A stretch of DNA of 64,000 nt from contig CM030937.1 in assembly GCA_018136815.1 (NCBI GenBank), positions 4,834,226 through 4,898,225 of the forward strand, read 5' to 3'. The notes beneath the pieces are model-generated. The model was given only the letters and a program-made list of their open reading frames with translations, did not search any database and was not told the DNA's origin. Within the stretch, counting starts at the first letter, position 1, and the number at the start of each line of letters is the position of its first letter. The position numbers and the translations under genes were made by a program. This DNA is from Isochrysis galbana. Taxonomy: Eukaryota > Haptophyta > Isochrysidales > Isochrysidaceae. Shown here one piece after another: positions 1 to 9,097 of this stretch.

Positions 1-2
1 AC

Positions 3-2132
3 CGGGATGGCGGCGCTCAGATCTCCAGTGGCCAGCTAGCTCCGGCCCTGCTCACACTGGCCGGCATGCCACTCCACCTGCTGCGGCTCGCCCTACCGCG
101 GGTGCTGATGACGGCCTTGGGTCGGCTGCCAATGATGCGTTGGCTTGGCCGCATCATTGGCGTGATCCCCCGCCCGTCGCTCAAGCGTACGCGCGAGGAT
201 GCGAGTGATGCAGGCGAGGCAGCTGCCGTGGCTCGAGCTATTGATGAGCCCGCAGAGGCAGAGGAGGATGACGCCGAGGAGAGTGACGAGGACGACGGGG
301 ACGAGGACAGTGACGAGGACGACAGCGAGGACGAGGGGGAGGACAACGTCGTTGAAGAGTACGAGGAGGAGGGGCGCGTAGAGGCCGAAAACGGAGTGGA
401 GCAAGTGGCCACCATCGCTGCGGCTGTGGCCGTATCGCAGGCAGCTGCTCAAGAGGCGCTCAAGCTACCTGTGGAGCTATTGAAGAGCATCTCAAGCTGG
501 GAGGAACAGCAATCCGTAGCTGAGGCGGACTGGCGTCACCGGCAGGCTCGCCTCTCTGCGGAGTTCGAGGAGCGCAAGCGCCGGCTACAAGAGCGGCACA
601 TGCAGGAGCGCAAAAAATTCCGCGACAGCTCGGACGAGGCACTGCGACCCATCTACCAAGAAGGCTCGGCGCTATGTGCGCAGCTCGAGGAGGTGCTGAG
701 AGGCAAGCTATGCCGCTTCTCCGAGTCCATGCCTGGGTTGCTCGGCGCCGGGTCTTCCGCTGCTGCGATGCAGACGCAGGCTCACGCCTCGGCGAAGCGT
801 GCATCGGGCCCTCTCGCGCGCATTACGGGAGTCACATTCGGACGGATCGACGCCCCAATCCGCACGATGCACATCGGGGGCCGCGTCGCCAATGGTGTCA
901 CGGTGTCGTCAGGGCTTGTCGTCACGCTCGAAAAGCTCGTCGACCGCAACGGAATCGCGATGCTGCCACCCTCGGAGGATCCGATGCTTGGCTTTCGATC
1001 GCGCTCCAATACCGATGTGAAGCTGCCCTTGCGCTTGCTGGGCTCCATGGTGCACGTCCTTTCCACCGAGGAGGCTGCGGAGGCAATGCCGAATGGGAGC
1101 ACTGGCGAGACGTTTGTGGTTCGCTATGCTGGTGGCGAGAATGGTGCGCCGGTCGAACCCGTCCAGATATTGCCAGAGGGGCTCTCGCTCGCGGATTACG
1201 ACATCTCATTCGCCGCCGGAGTGTCCGCGATGCGTGTCGAGCACACCACCGATGGGCCCGTCAAGTGCAAGGCCGAGCCTGTCGCCCGCAAGCAAGTCTT
1301 TGCTGAGACGCCGCTCGAGCTCTACACACAAGAGATCGACGAGTCGACTCACAATATCGTGCAGTTGTACTTTTCAGACCTACGTGACGAGGTGGCAATA
1401 GATGTCCTGAACCTTACTGGCCGCGATCTCGAGTTGGACGACGCCGAATGTTGCGCCTTTCACGAGGACGCAACAGGCGCTGCTCTTAACTATAAAATCC
1501 TTGTGCGCGATGCTCGCGTAGCCGCGGTGCTGTACCAAGAGGGCGGCACCGTGCGCTCCTCACCATTTGTGGAGCACAGGCTCCCACTTCCCGGAGCCTA
1601 CGTCACTCTTAGCGATGGCAGCCTCGGCGTGCTCGGTCAATTGCCGCGTGGGTTGATTGTCGCCACGGAGCCGCGCGATCTCCCGGAGAACGCGCCCCAG
1701 TGGGCGCCGCGTGAGGGAATGCGCGCCAAGGGCAAGCACCCAGCAGAGCTGCCGGGGATGGCCGACGTGAAGATTGTCCAGCGGGACGGAGCCGTCGCAT
1801 GGCCCCCGGAGGAATGCTCCGTTCCAGTGTGCGCAATCCAGGCTGCGGCTGCCTCTCGACTCAGCTCGTGGCATGCGCAATGGGATGTTTGGTTGAAGGG
1901 CAAGACGTCTGCAGCGGAGGCGAAACTCGCTTCCATTGAGACGCGCCTTGCGGAGACCACCAAGACAGGCGGGGGACCTTCCGCCGTGTCAGAACTTACT
2001 ACTATGTATACTGCCCTGGAAGAGATGCAACGCGAGCTTACGGAAGCCGGGGCGGAGCCCCTGGACGAGGGAAGGCTTACAGCAGTGCAACGTGGCATCC
2101 AACGGTTCGCTGCGCTTGCTCGCTTCTCGTGA
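3..2132 (+). CDS. Acidic coiled-coil protein, 5' partial, function unknown
   Basis: I do not recognise this protein. The frame is open from base 3 to a TGA at 2132, so the ATG at 66 need not be the true start and the gene probably begins outside the window. Counting from that ATG, residues 40-47 hold a basic patch (KRTRED), followed to about residue 105 by a run dominated by Asp and Glu. Residues about 145-220 are rich in Glu, Arg and Gln in a heptad-like pattern, likely a coiled coil, and a second helical stretch lies near residues 590-680. The middle, about 240-560, looks globular. The basic patch plus acidic tract is what many nuclear chaperone-like proteins show, but no signature motif supports naming a family. 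No intron is needed. That it is a real gene is likely from its length and lack of low-complexity artefacts outside the acidic tract. Confidence 0.72.
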   Translation, partial: RDGGAQISSGQLAPALLTLAGMPLHLLRLALPRVLMTALGRLPMMRWLGRIIGVIPRPSLKRTREDASDAGEAAAVARAIDEPAEAEEDDAEESDEDDGDEDSDEDDSEDEGEDNVVEEYEEEGRVEAENGVEQVATIAAAVAVSQAAAQEALKLPVELLKSISSWEEQQSVAEADWRHRQARLSAEFEERKRRLQERHMQERKKFRDSSDEALRPIYQEGSALCAQLEEVLRGKLCRFSESMPGLLGAGSSAAAMQTQAHASAKRASGPLARITGVTFGRIDAPIRTMHIGGRVANGVTVSSGLVVTLEKLVDRNGIAMLPPSEDPMLGFRSRSNTDVKLPLRLLGSMVHVLSTEEAAEAMPNGSTGETFVVRYAGGENGAPVEPVQILPEGLSLADYDISFAAGVSAMRVEHTTDGPVKCKAEPVARKQVFAETPLELYTQEIDESTHNIVQLYFSDLRDEVAIDVLNLTGRDLELDDAECCAFHEDATGAALNYKILVRDARVAAVLYQEGGTVRSSPFVEHRLPLPGAYVTLSDGSLGVLGQLPRGLIVATEPRDLPENAPQWAPREGMRAKGKHPAELPGMADVKIVQRDGAVAWPPEECSVPVCAIQAAAASRLSSWHAQWDVWLKGKTSAAEAKLASIETRLAETTKTGGGPSAVSELTTMYTALEEMQRELTEAGAEPLDEGRLTAVQRGIQRFAALARFS

Positions 2133-3299
2133 TCCGCAACGCCACTGGGGCTTCGAACTTGTCGTTCGATGGGCTGCGCCAGAGCAACGTAGATCTTTTC
2201 CATCGATAGAGAGGTCGGTGACTCGGCCTGCTCTTTGGCGCATGCCAGGAGGCATTTATGATGGCCGCCCATTCAGTGAGATACGGCTGTTCAGTCCACT
2301 TGTCGTGGGCGCAATCAAGAGGTGCGGTGATTCGAAACTTGAAGGGCAATGTCCTTGTTCACCGTCATCTGAGCGTTGCCGATATGTTTCAAAGCGGAGT
2401 GTCGCGGCCGCTTGGGCCGTTAAGTTAGGGAATCATGAAGAGCGATGGGCAAGCTGCAAGTCAACACCATTGGGTGCTGAATAACGGCACGCCCGAGGCA
2501 TTCGCGACCCGTTCAGGGGCCTCACCTCTATACTCTTTTGCTATACCAAGTGGCATTATGTGTTGGGCGGCGCTGATGGCAGAGAGTTCGCCAAGCTCAA
2601 TCTCCATCGGACCATGACATCCAGAAATGCACGCCTCATCTTCTCTTCCGGTGAGGTGATGGGTATATGAATAACATCCAACGACGATGTTGTAGGTGAT
2701 GGCCTCGTTGCATCGGCTTCCCTGGTATGATGAGGCACGCCGACTATCGCTCGCCATTGAGAGCGAAGAGCGATGGGACATTATACAGGATTTGCGATGG
2801 CAACGTGAAGCTATCGCAAGCCTGGCGAGCAGCTGGATATGGAGAGGATTTTTCATCGGTGGAGGGTAGGCGGTTGGGGGTGGTAGGTGAAGCGAGGTCG
2901 GGAAGGGGGAGAACGTGGGCGCGATGGCTAATGACTAATGATTGCTTGCGGTGTTGATGTGATTGTGGGTGTGGGGAGCACATGTGACGTGCCCGCGGTG
3001 GCTTCATTACGCGTTCATGTGTCCTATGTGTCTCCACTGCAATCGGCATCGGGCGCATTGTACTACGACGAACTATCCAGCTTGAAATTGAATTATTAAT
3101 CATACTACCTCCGTTCCAAAACTGAAATGTGAGAGAGCCTTTGGGCGGCGCCTAGAGAAGAGGAGGCACTAGATGGAAAGCCGGGGTGTGGGAAGGGTAC
3201 ATGCTGGCTTAACAAGGTGCTTTCGTTGAGGATGTTAACAAAAATCTAAAGCGCCCCACAACGTGTCAACAACGGGCACTCTATTTACTGTCAGAAGCA
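2133..3299. other. Intergenic, no gene recognised
   Basis: Only short overlapping frames occur here. The sequence drops in GC after about 2400. At 3106-3126 it contains CTACCTCCGTTCCAAAACTG, which resembles one end of plant Stowaway-type MITEs, but no inverted partner was found nearby. Confidence 0.5.
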
Positions 3300-3305
3300 A
3301 CGTCA

Positions 3306-3415
3306 AAAAAAAACTTCTTAATAATCTCGCCGCGCGCGCGACCCTGCACTACAGCCTCCCTGCAGCCACGCCCGCTTCCCTTATCACCCCTCCACCTGCC
3401 TTGCGGCTCGTCCCC
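3306..3415 (+). repeat. Dispersed repeat R2, copy 1
   Basis: Begins with an A-run and the phrase CTTCTTAATAATCTCGCCGCG, then a C-rich tract ending CCTGCCTTGCGG. The copy at 24276-24365 is almost identical. More diverged copies, with TTAATAGTCTCACCGCACACG, lie at 42306-42418 and 63530-63625. Four copies in one window identify a dispersed repeat; what kind of element it belongs to is not clear. Confidence 0.7.
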
Positions 3416-3639
3416 TCGTGCTCTACCTAGGGGTTGGGTGTAGTAGGTTTCCAGTGGCAGACGGTGTGTACCGGTCCCCGATGGCTAATCGCCCTCCTTC
3501 CTTCTTCGCCATCGGGCTACCGGTTTTTCGTTTTTCTTCTTCGCGCCGGGCGCCGGGCACCCGATGTCCGGTGTGTCTGTGGGTGTTGCGATCGGGTGAG
3601 AAGCGGTCCGCAGCGTGGGTGTGTGTATTTAGGCTAGCC

Positions 3640-4225
3640 GCTCCACCATGTCGAGCGCTTGTGCTATCAGCTTCAGGTTCGCACTCATGATTAGGTTCCC
3701 TTTGTTGTTGGACGTAAAGACGGGGGCGCTGAGGTCCCGTGGAGACTTGATCTTCGGCTTCCTACCTTGGGAAGCCTTGTTCGTGCGCACGGTCGAGGTT
3801 CCGTCCGCGTGTCATGGTCGGCGTGACTGGGATTGTCCCAGTCGCTCGTCTTGTATATTTCTTTTATGTTTTATGTTTCCGTTCCATCTCTGTTGTTTGA
3901 GCTTCCTAAAGAATTCTTTGGAGTGGAGGTCTTCTTGGCGGAGTTTGACGTATAGAGGGAGGTGCTTTAAGGGGGGTTTGCCACGCTCGTCCGCGAGCTT
4001 TCGGTTGGTCTCCGCGATCTCCTTCGTGAGGTCCGCGTCAGGGCCCCTCTTGATAAGTTTTATGTTGAGAGTCGCTATCGTTTTTTCCAAGGTAGATTGG
4101 ATAGTGGGCGTCCTTTTGGCGCGTGTTTCCTCTCTGAGGCTCTCTGAGGAAGGTGGCAAACGCATCAGAGCCACCATAAACCACATATGGGCAAGGCAAA
4201 CATCAACGCCGACACGCCGGACCAT
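3640..4225 (-). pseudogene. LINE ORF2 fragment, minus strand
   Basis: The minus frame from 4225 encodes a Lys/Arg/Glu-rich helical segment. Its later part includes KLRQEDLHSKEFFRKL, which matches in style the pre-reverse-transcriptase segment of LINE polymerases, where a linker ends in a phrase like KEFF followed by basic residues. The plus-strand LINE beginning near 4187 has the same segment (TKEFFRRFQAK). The two copies therefore stand head to head and overlap by a few tens of bases. No catalytic motifs are present, so this is a truncated, inactive fragment. Confidence 0.55.
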
Positions 4226-4754
4226 CTTGTCGGGGAGGCATGGTACAAAGCAAAAAAGGCGGTCGCGTCATACCTGCTATGGCTGGCTAACGAAGAACAA
4301 AGAGGACCCCTCACCGACAACACCCCTCATAACGCAGCTGGCCCTACTAAGCATACAACTGGCCGACGAAGAACCAAACCCGAGCAAGCTCGACAAAATA
4401 AGGGAACTCAATGTAGCAATCAGCACAACAAGGTCGAAACGTACCCCCTCAAGGAGCAAGGAGGACGGCCTTTGAGGCGCTCAAACACGAAGAAAGAATG
4501 ACGAAGGAATTTTTCCGACGATTCCAAGCCAAGACCTCGAACCAAGCCATCCCCGAGCTCTACATTACAGCCAACTGGGAGGACCCGGGAGAACCCGATA
4601 GGACAACAACTAAAGACGACCACGAGATCCGAAACCAACTGAGAAAATACTACGTATGGCTCTACCAGGAAAGGGAAACAACACGGGACAACGAACTCGA
4701 AGAGGCGCGCTCAAAGAGCACCCCCTCGCTGACAACGACTCAATGCAATTGGAA

Positions 4755-5690
4755 ACAACCTACTTTTATAAGTGGGGGTCAATGGGGGCCTCGCGCCCCC
4801 CTCTCTCCATCGCGGACACCCCCCGCCGGGGTGGGCCCGTACATTCAACCCCAGCCCCTGCCCCCTGGCAGGGGCGGGGCACTCATCAATTCAGCCCAGA
4901 CCCCTAGTGGGCGCGGGTCGCGAGCCGCACTCCCAGGCCCGCATGGGCCAGCTCTCGTACTGACTCCCCCCCCCATCCCTGGTCGCCAGGCAGACAGAGG
5001 CCTCAGGGCGGCACCCAAGGCCAGCGAGGCGAGCGAGGGAGAGGCAGGGGGGGCCAGGGGCTGAGCCCCAGCCTCCACTGCCCCCTGAGCTGCCCCTGCT
5101 GGCCCTCTGGGCGCCCCTGAAGGACCTCTGAGAGCAGGCCATGGCGCGCCGCATGGCGACGCGCCGCAGGGACCGGGGCGGAAGAGAATGGAATGAGGGA
5201 GAGGGGGGGATTTGCACCCCCCCCGATGGAGTGTGGTGAGAAACGAGCCCCGTTTGCTAACGCAAACGGGCGAAGGGGGGCGGCTGGCGACAGGAGGGGC
5301 GAGAAGAAGGGAGTGGCTCAAGACGTCCCTGTGGCAGGTATCGGGGGGCGCAGTCATTTATTTCTTCGAGGACCGCTCGCGGCGCGAGCTGTAAGGGCCG
5401 TTCTCCTTTTTTGACGAGAGGTTCCTCCCCCCCCCCCCCCGGTGCTTTTTTCCGGAGAGTCGGCCGGCGTCGTTCGGTCCGCCTCAATGGGTTTTCCCTC
5501 ATTTTAACTTGTGGGGAGTTAGAATGGGAGCCGGGGGCCTGCGAGGGGGGAGATGTGGAGGGGTGCATAGGTGTATGTATCTGTGACAACAGCACGCGCC
5601 AAGGTGTACGGGCAGGTGCGCTGAGGGCTGTCGTGTTAGTACCGGGCTAGTGAGAGTAGTGGTACTAATGCTCAGTTAGATTATATTATA
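4755..5690 (+). mobile_element. Insertion element E1, full copy with 15-bp target duplication
   Basis: The segment is bounded by identical 15-mers TCAATGCAATTGGAA at 4740-4754 and 5691-5705. It starts CAACCTACTTTTATAAGTGGGG and ends in an AT-rich tail after TAATGCTCAGTT. It has no convincing ORF and no terminal inverted repeat. A 15-bp target duplication plus an AT-rich end fits a non-autonomous retroposon mobilised by LINE machinery. Related partial copies lie at 24430-24790 (+), 25133-25280 (-), 35422-35610 (-), 53755-53795 (-) and 63840-64000 (-). It is long for a classic SINE, and I saw no clear pol III boxes. Confidence 0.8.
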
Positions 5691-5693
5691 TCA

Positions 5694-6632
5694 ATGCAAT
5701 TGGAAGGCAAGATCACGATGGAGGAACTCGAATCGGCGATACACAGCATAGGTAGGGGCAAAAGCTCCGGGCCCGACGCGCTACCGGCGGAATTCTATTC
5801 TAGCTTCGTGACATTAGTGAAACACGACTTTCTGCGGATGCTAAATACGGCCCTGTCGGCTGGAGAGCTACACTATTCCGTAAGGGAGGGGGATATCATA
5901 CTCTTGTATAAAAAAGGCGACGCAAGAGATCCACGGAACTATAGACCAATAACGCTACTACAGAGTGACTACAAGATACTAGCCAATTTACTAACGAATA
6001 GGCTCAAAAAAGTCATCGGCAACATCATCTCAAGAGACCAACTAGGCTTCGTACCTAAGCGCCTAATAGGGGAGGCCACACACCTACTACAACTGACGAA
6101 AGCGTACCTGGACGAATCAGGCGAGCCGGGGATCCTCCTCGCGCTAGACTGGGAAAAGGCTTTCGACAGAGTAAGCTGGGCGTTCTATCACTTGGCGCTC
6201 GACCTACTCAACTTTGGCGAGAACTTCAAAAGATACGCGAAGGCGCTGACGAACCCACATGCACGCCCGATACGTTACATCAAGTCGAACGGAGGCAGGA
6301 GCTTCCCTTTCACCATAAGCAGCGGAGTCCCACAGGGATGCCCGCTGTCACCGCTCGCCTTCCTCCTTACGGCGGAAGCCCTCACCCGAGCCATAAACAA
6401 CGACGACGAAGTAAACGGCATTATAATAAACGGAGCAGAACTAAAAATCAGCCAATTCGCCGACGACACCCAACTGATGGCGTCCGACTATCCCAGCTTA
6501 CGCCGCTCCCTCGAATGGGTGGAACGCTACGCGAAAGCCTCTAGTGGTAAACCCAACGAGTCCCACGACGACGGACGACGATCAGAAGGCGATCTGTCGG
6601 CGATCTTGTCTGGAACGGGAATCGCACCATAA
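5694..6632 (+). pseudogene. LINE reverse transcriptase domain
   Basis: The 312-residue frame shows the ordered reverse-transcriptase blocks of non-LTR elements. A GKSSGPDALPAEFY block is followed by NYRPITLLQSDYKILANLL, then DQLGFVPKR, then the A-block aspartate in LALDWEKAFDRVSW. After these come SGVPQGCPLSPLAF and the catalytic FADD box (QFADDTQL). Canonical LINEs have the same order. After the thumb-like phrase EWVERYAKASSGKPN the frame breaks up. The domain itself is intact, but its amino-terminal linker is cut off by E1 and the rest of ORF2 is lost, so I class it as a pseudogene. Exon-like or host function is unlikely. Confidence 0.9.
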
Positions 6633-6758
6633 CGGAAACGAGGAGCAATCTTGCTACGCAGGATTCCAAGAGACCTATCAAATAAGACGAGAGAAGTGCG
6701 ATGTGCCTAAGGGGAAGATACGAAGAGGTCGTAAATTAAACCTGATTGCCCCCAGAAG

Positions 6759-7645
6759 TAGGGGTAGGCCATAATATGTACATATCGTACTACATATTTG
6801 GGTACGATTCTGGCAAACTGATATGTCGACATATTTACTACATATTTGGGTGGCACGGGCCCGGGCGCCGGTACATATTTGGGCGGGAGCCAGCGGGATA
6901 AGGGGGGGGCGCGGGGGGGCGCGGGGGGGGGGGCGCGGGGGGGGCGAGGAGCGAGCGAGAGAGCATGCCAGGCGAGGCTCTCCCCCGGCTTGCCGGCTTG
7001 CGCTGCCACGCCGGCCCGCGCGCCACGAATGCATTTGTGACATGCCACTCCGCCCCACCCTCGCCTTCAGGTGCCAGCAAGCAGCGTCGCTCGGGCCGCG
7101 CGCCGCACCACGTCGTCCAGGAACAGCGCAAGCAGTTCCCCGGCGCGCGCGCCTAAGGGCTTCAAATCATTCTTTGCTCCCAACTTGGGCCATGGCTGCT
7201 AGGAGTGTCATGTCTCTCTCTCCTAATTCGGCATCGTGTGAGCGTGTGTTTTCCTTGCTTGCATGCCTTTTCCCACCTGATCGGTCCACTACTTTGGCCG
7301 ATCAGGTGTAGTCGTCTGTCATGTTGCGTTACAATAATAGCAACAAACGTGAGAATGAGCGCTGCATGTGAGAGCGTGAAACGTGAGAGCACCCTTGGCT
7401 ATGAAATGTGCAATAAACATAATTAATATGCGTTTGCTATTTCTATTTAGTAACACTCACTTTATCTATATATATACGCTATGCCTAATGACTATGACTA
7501 TCGTGCCTATCTACCGCGGCGACGGGCGGGCGACGGGCGCATATCTACATATTTTCTACATACTTGGGTGAGAGCCTCGCATATAAACGACATATCGTGA
7601 CGACATATTTGGGCACTTTTTTCTACATATTATGGCCTACCCCTA
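6759..7645. mobile_element. Degenerate hAT DNA transposon, 887 bp
   Basis: Both ends carry perfect 22-bp inverted repeats (6759-6780 and 7624-7645) beginning TAGGGGTAGGCC. They are flanked by an 8-bp duplication, CCCAGAAG, at 6751-6758 and 7646-7653. An 8-bp duplication and ends starting TAGGG or CAGGG are hallmarks of the hAT superfamily. Just inside each end are several copies of TACATATTTGGG, the sub-terminal repeats expected for transposase binding. The middle retains a hAT dimerisation-domain remnant. The matching empty site exists at 44661-44690, which confirms the borders. Confidence 0.9.
7210..7350 (+). pseudogene. hAT transposase C-terminal (hATC dimerisation) remnant
   Basis: The frame ending at 7311 reads SPNSASCERVFSLL followed by an Asp-Arg-rich helix ending TTLADQV. 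This matches the hATC signature, in which P-x-S-S-A-x-x-E-R-x-F-S begins the dimerisation helix. After a stop codon the same frame continues with the MLRYN phrase that normally follows in hAT proteins. Only about 45 residues survive, no catalytic residues are present, and an internal stop interrupts it. Confidence 0.8.
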
Positions 7646-7895
7646 CCCAGAAGCAGATAAAGAACCGCAGGGGAGATAGCAAATTAAATCTATCTGCGAG
7701 GCGCCTGAGAGGAAGAAAGGTGGGGAAACTTCCCTTCTCTTTCGAGAGAAAGAGAGAGGGCGCTCCACAACCTACGATCCCATGCATCCAAGCGAAGCTT
7801 TTGACCGAGAACGAGAGAAAGCAGAGAATTATAACGATAACGATAAACACCGAATGACGAAGAGAAGCCTAACGAGCGTCGATTCGCGAATGCGA

Positions 7896-9097
7896 CAGAG
7901 GATTGTTTGTTGTGTGTAGTGCCCGCCCACAAGGGGTGCACTGCTGGTAGGAGTTGCCTCCATGGGGGTGGCAGCAGGGCTGCCACCCACCATGGGGAGT
8001 CCTTGTTGGGTTGGCAGACCGGTGGAGACAGGCGGCAGAGCCAAGGGCTGGCTCTGTTGGTCTGCAGGGAACAGGGCTCTCCCTGTTCTCTGCTTCTGAG
8101 CCTGGTGGGGAGGCGAGGGCGGAAGGATCATGTCGACGTCGCTGTCTGTCAGGGGGGCGGCCTGTGAGCGCTTGGGGTCCGGCGGCTTGGGGCGGCCCCT
8201 GTGGGGCGTCGTGACGGCGGGGGGCTAGGGATCAGGAGCAGTCGGCGCGCGCTCCATCGCTCGAACTATAACAATAGTTTTGCCCGTGGACGAGTTAGAT
8301 GAGTTCGGTCGTAAGCTTTGTCCAAGTGGGAACTGCTACTGCTAGCTGACTAGCTGAGGTCGGGAGTGAAGAGGATGAGGGTGGGGATGGGGAGGAAGGG
8401 GGGTGAAGCTTGTGTGCTATGGGTGTCTCATGTTATCTCTTGTTAGGCCTTGTTGCATGCCTAGGGTCGTAATATCTCACAGGAATTGATCGGCACGGCG
8501 GCATCCGCACGCCGCACCGCGCACCGCGCGTGTTGCCAGGCCAAGTGCGGCCAACCAGCGCTGGTATTCAGTGAAGCCACGACCAAGTCCCTAGGGAAGA
8601 AGGCTTGGGGTGAGGCCCACCTATACCCCTTTGGCCAGGCATGTCCTTTTTGTACATGATTTTGCTGAGCTATGAGCTATGTGCACCACAGTGTGGAAGT
8701 ACACCAATGACAGGAGATAAGTATACCATTATAATCATAGGCCAAAACCGCTCGAGGGCCGCACGCCGTGCCGGCTGTGTAGGTGCGCCACTGGAGCTTT
8801 TGGTGTGTTGGCAGCCTCAATGCCTTCCATACCCATAATGGAGTGCCTTGGGTGTGGGCCCATGCAGCGTGCGTGGAAAAATACAGTGGACAGTGGGGAA
8901 GGACAAAGTTGTTAGGAGTTGGAGTTGGCTATGTACACACGGAGTAGAGTAGAGTAGAGTAGAGTACATTCATACTAGCGAGTGGATCTAGAGTAGTTGG
9001 GCCCCCTGTCCGCCCTCCCTCGCTTGTCCCTCCGCTTCCGGCGTCCTCGGCCTGTTACCACCCCCGCGCGGCTCGCTCGTTCGGCGCCGCCGCCGCG
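7896..9097. other. Intergenic, no gene recognised
   Basis: Short frames only. The stretch 7900-8240 is G-rich with small hairpins. A pentanucleotide microsatellite (AGAGT repeated) lies at about 8941-8966, roughly 130 bases before the PIH1 gene start. Confidence 0.5.

Larger units (their letters stand above)
4187..6632 (+). mobile_element. Degenerate non-LTR (LINE) retrotransposon, interrupted
   Basis: A LINE polymerase region lies on the plus strand. The part before 4740 carries the linker upstream of the reverse transcriptase, but it is spread over three frames, so it contains frameshifts. The part after 5705 carries the reverse transcriptase itself. The two halves are separated by a 936-bp insertion at 4755-5690 with a 15-bp target duplication. 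Reading across the duplication restores one frame: the end of the frame at 4656-4754 (LADNDSMQLE) runs into GKITMEELES at 5706. No apurinic endonuclease domain or intact 3' end was identified, so the copy is 5'-truncated and dead. Confidence 0.8.
6731..7895 (+). repeat. Repeat family F3, copy interrupted by a hAT element
   Basis: The sequence at 6731-6758 joined to 7646-7895 matches 44650-44920 (same strand) and 42420-42690 (opposite strand). All three copies share a polypurine stretch with GAGAGAGGGCGCTCCA, then ACCGAGAACGAGA, and end at GCGAATGCGAC, after which they diverge. That common end is likely one boundary of a retroelement. In this copy a hAT element splits the phrase GCCCCCAGAAG/CAG. 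Confidence 0.75.

Noticed and set aside
66-68. ATG at 66 as the true start of the first gene
   Set aside because: The frame is open from base 3 and the following 30 residues are unremarkable, so the gene likely starts outside the window.
3106-3126. Sequence like the end of a plant Stowaway MITE (CTACCTCCGTTCC)
   Set aside because: No inverted partner or TA-flanked unit was found within reach; a short match alone is not enough.
4845-5357. Pro/Ala-rich minus-strand frames inside E1
   Set aside because: GC-driven open frames in a non-coding mobile element; not conserved in other E1 copies.
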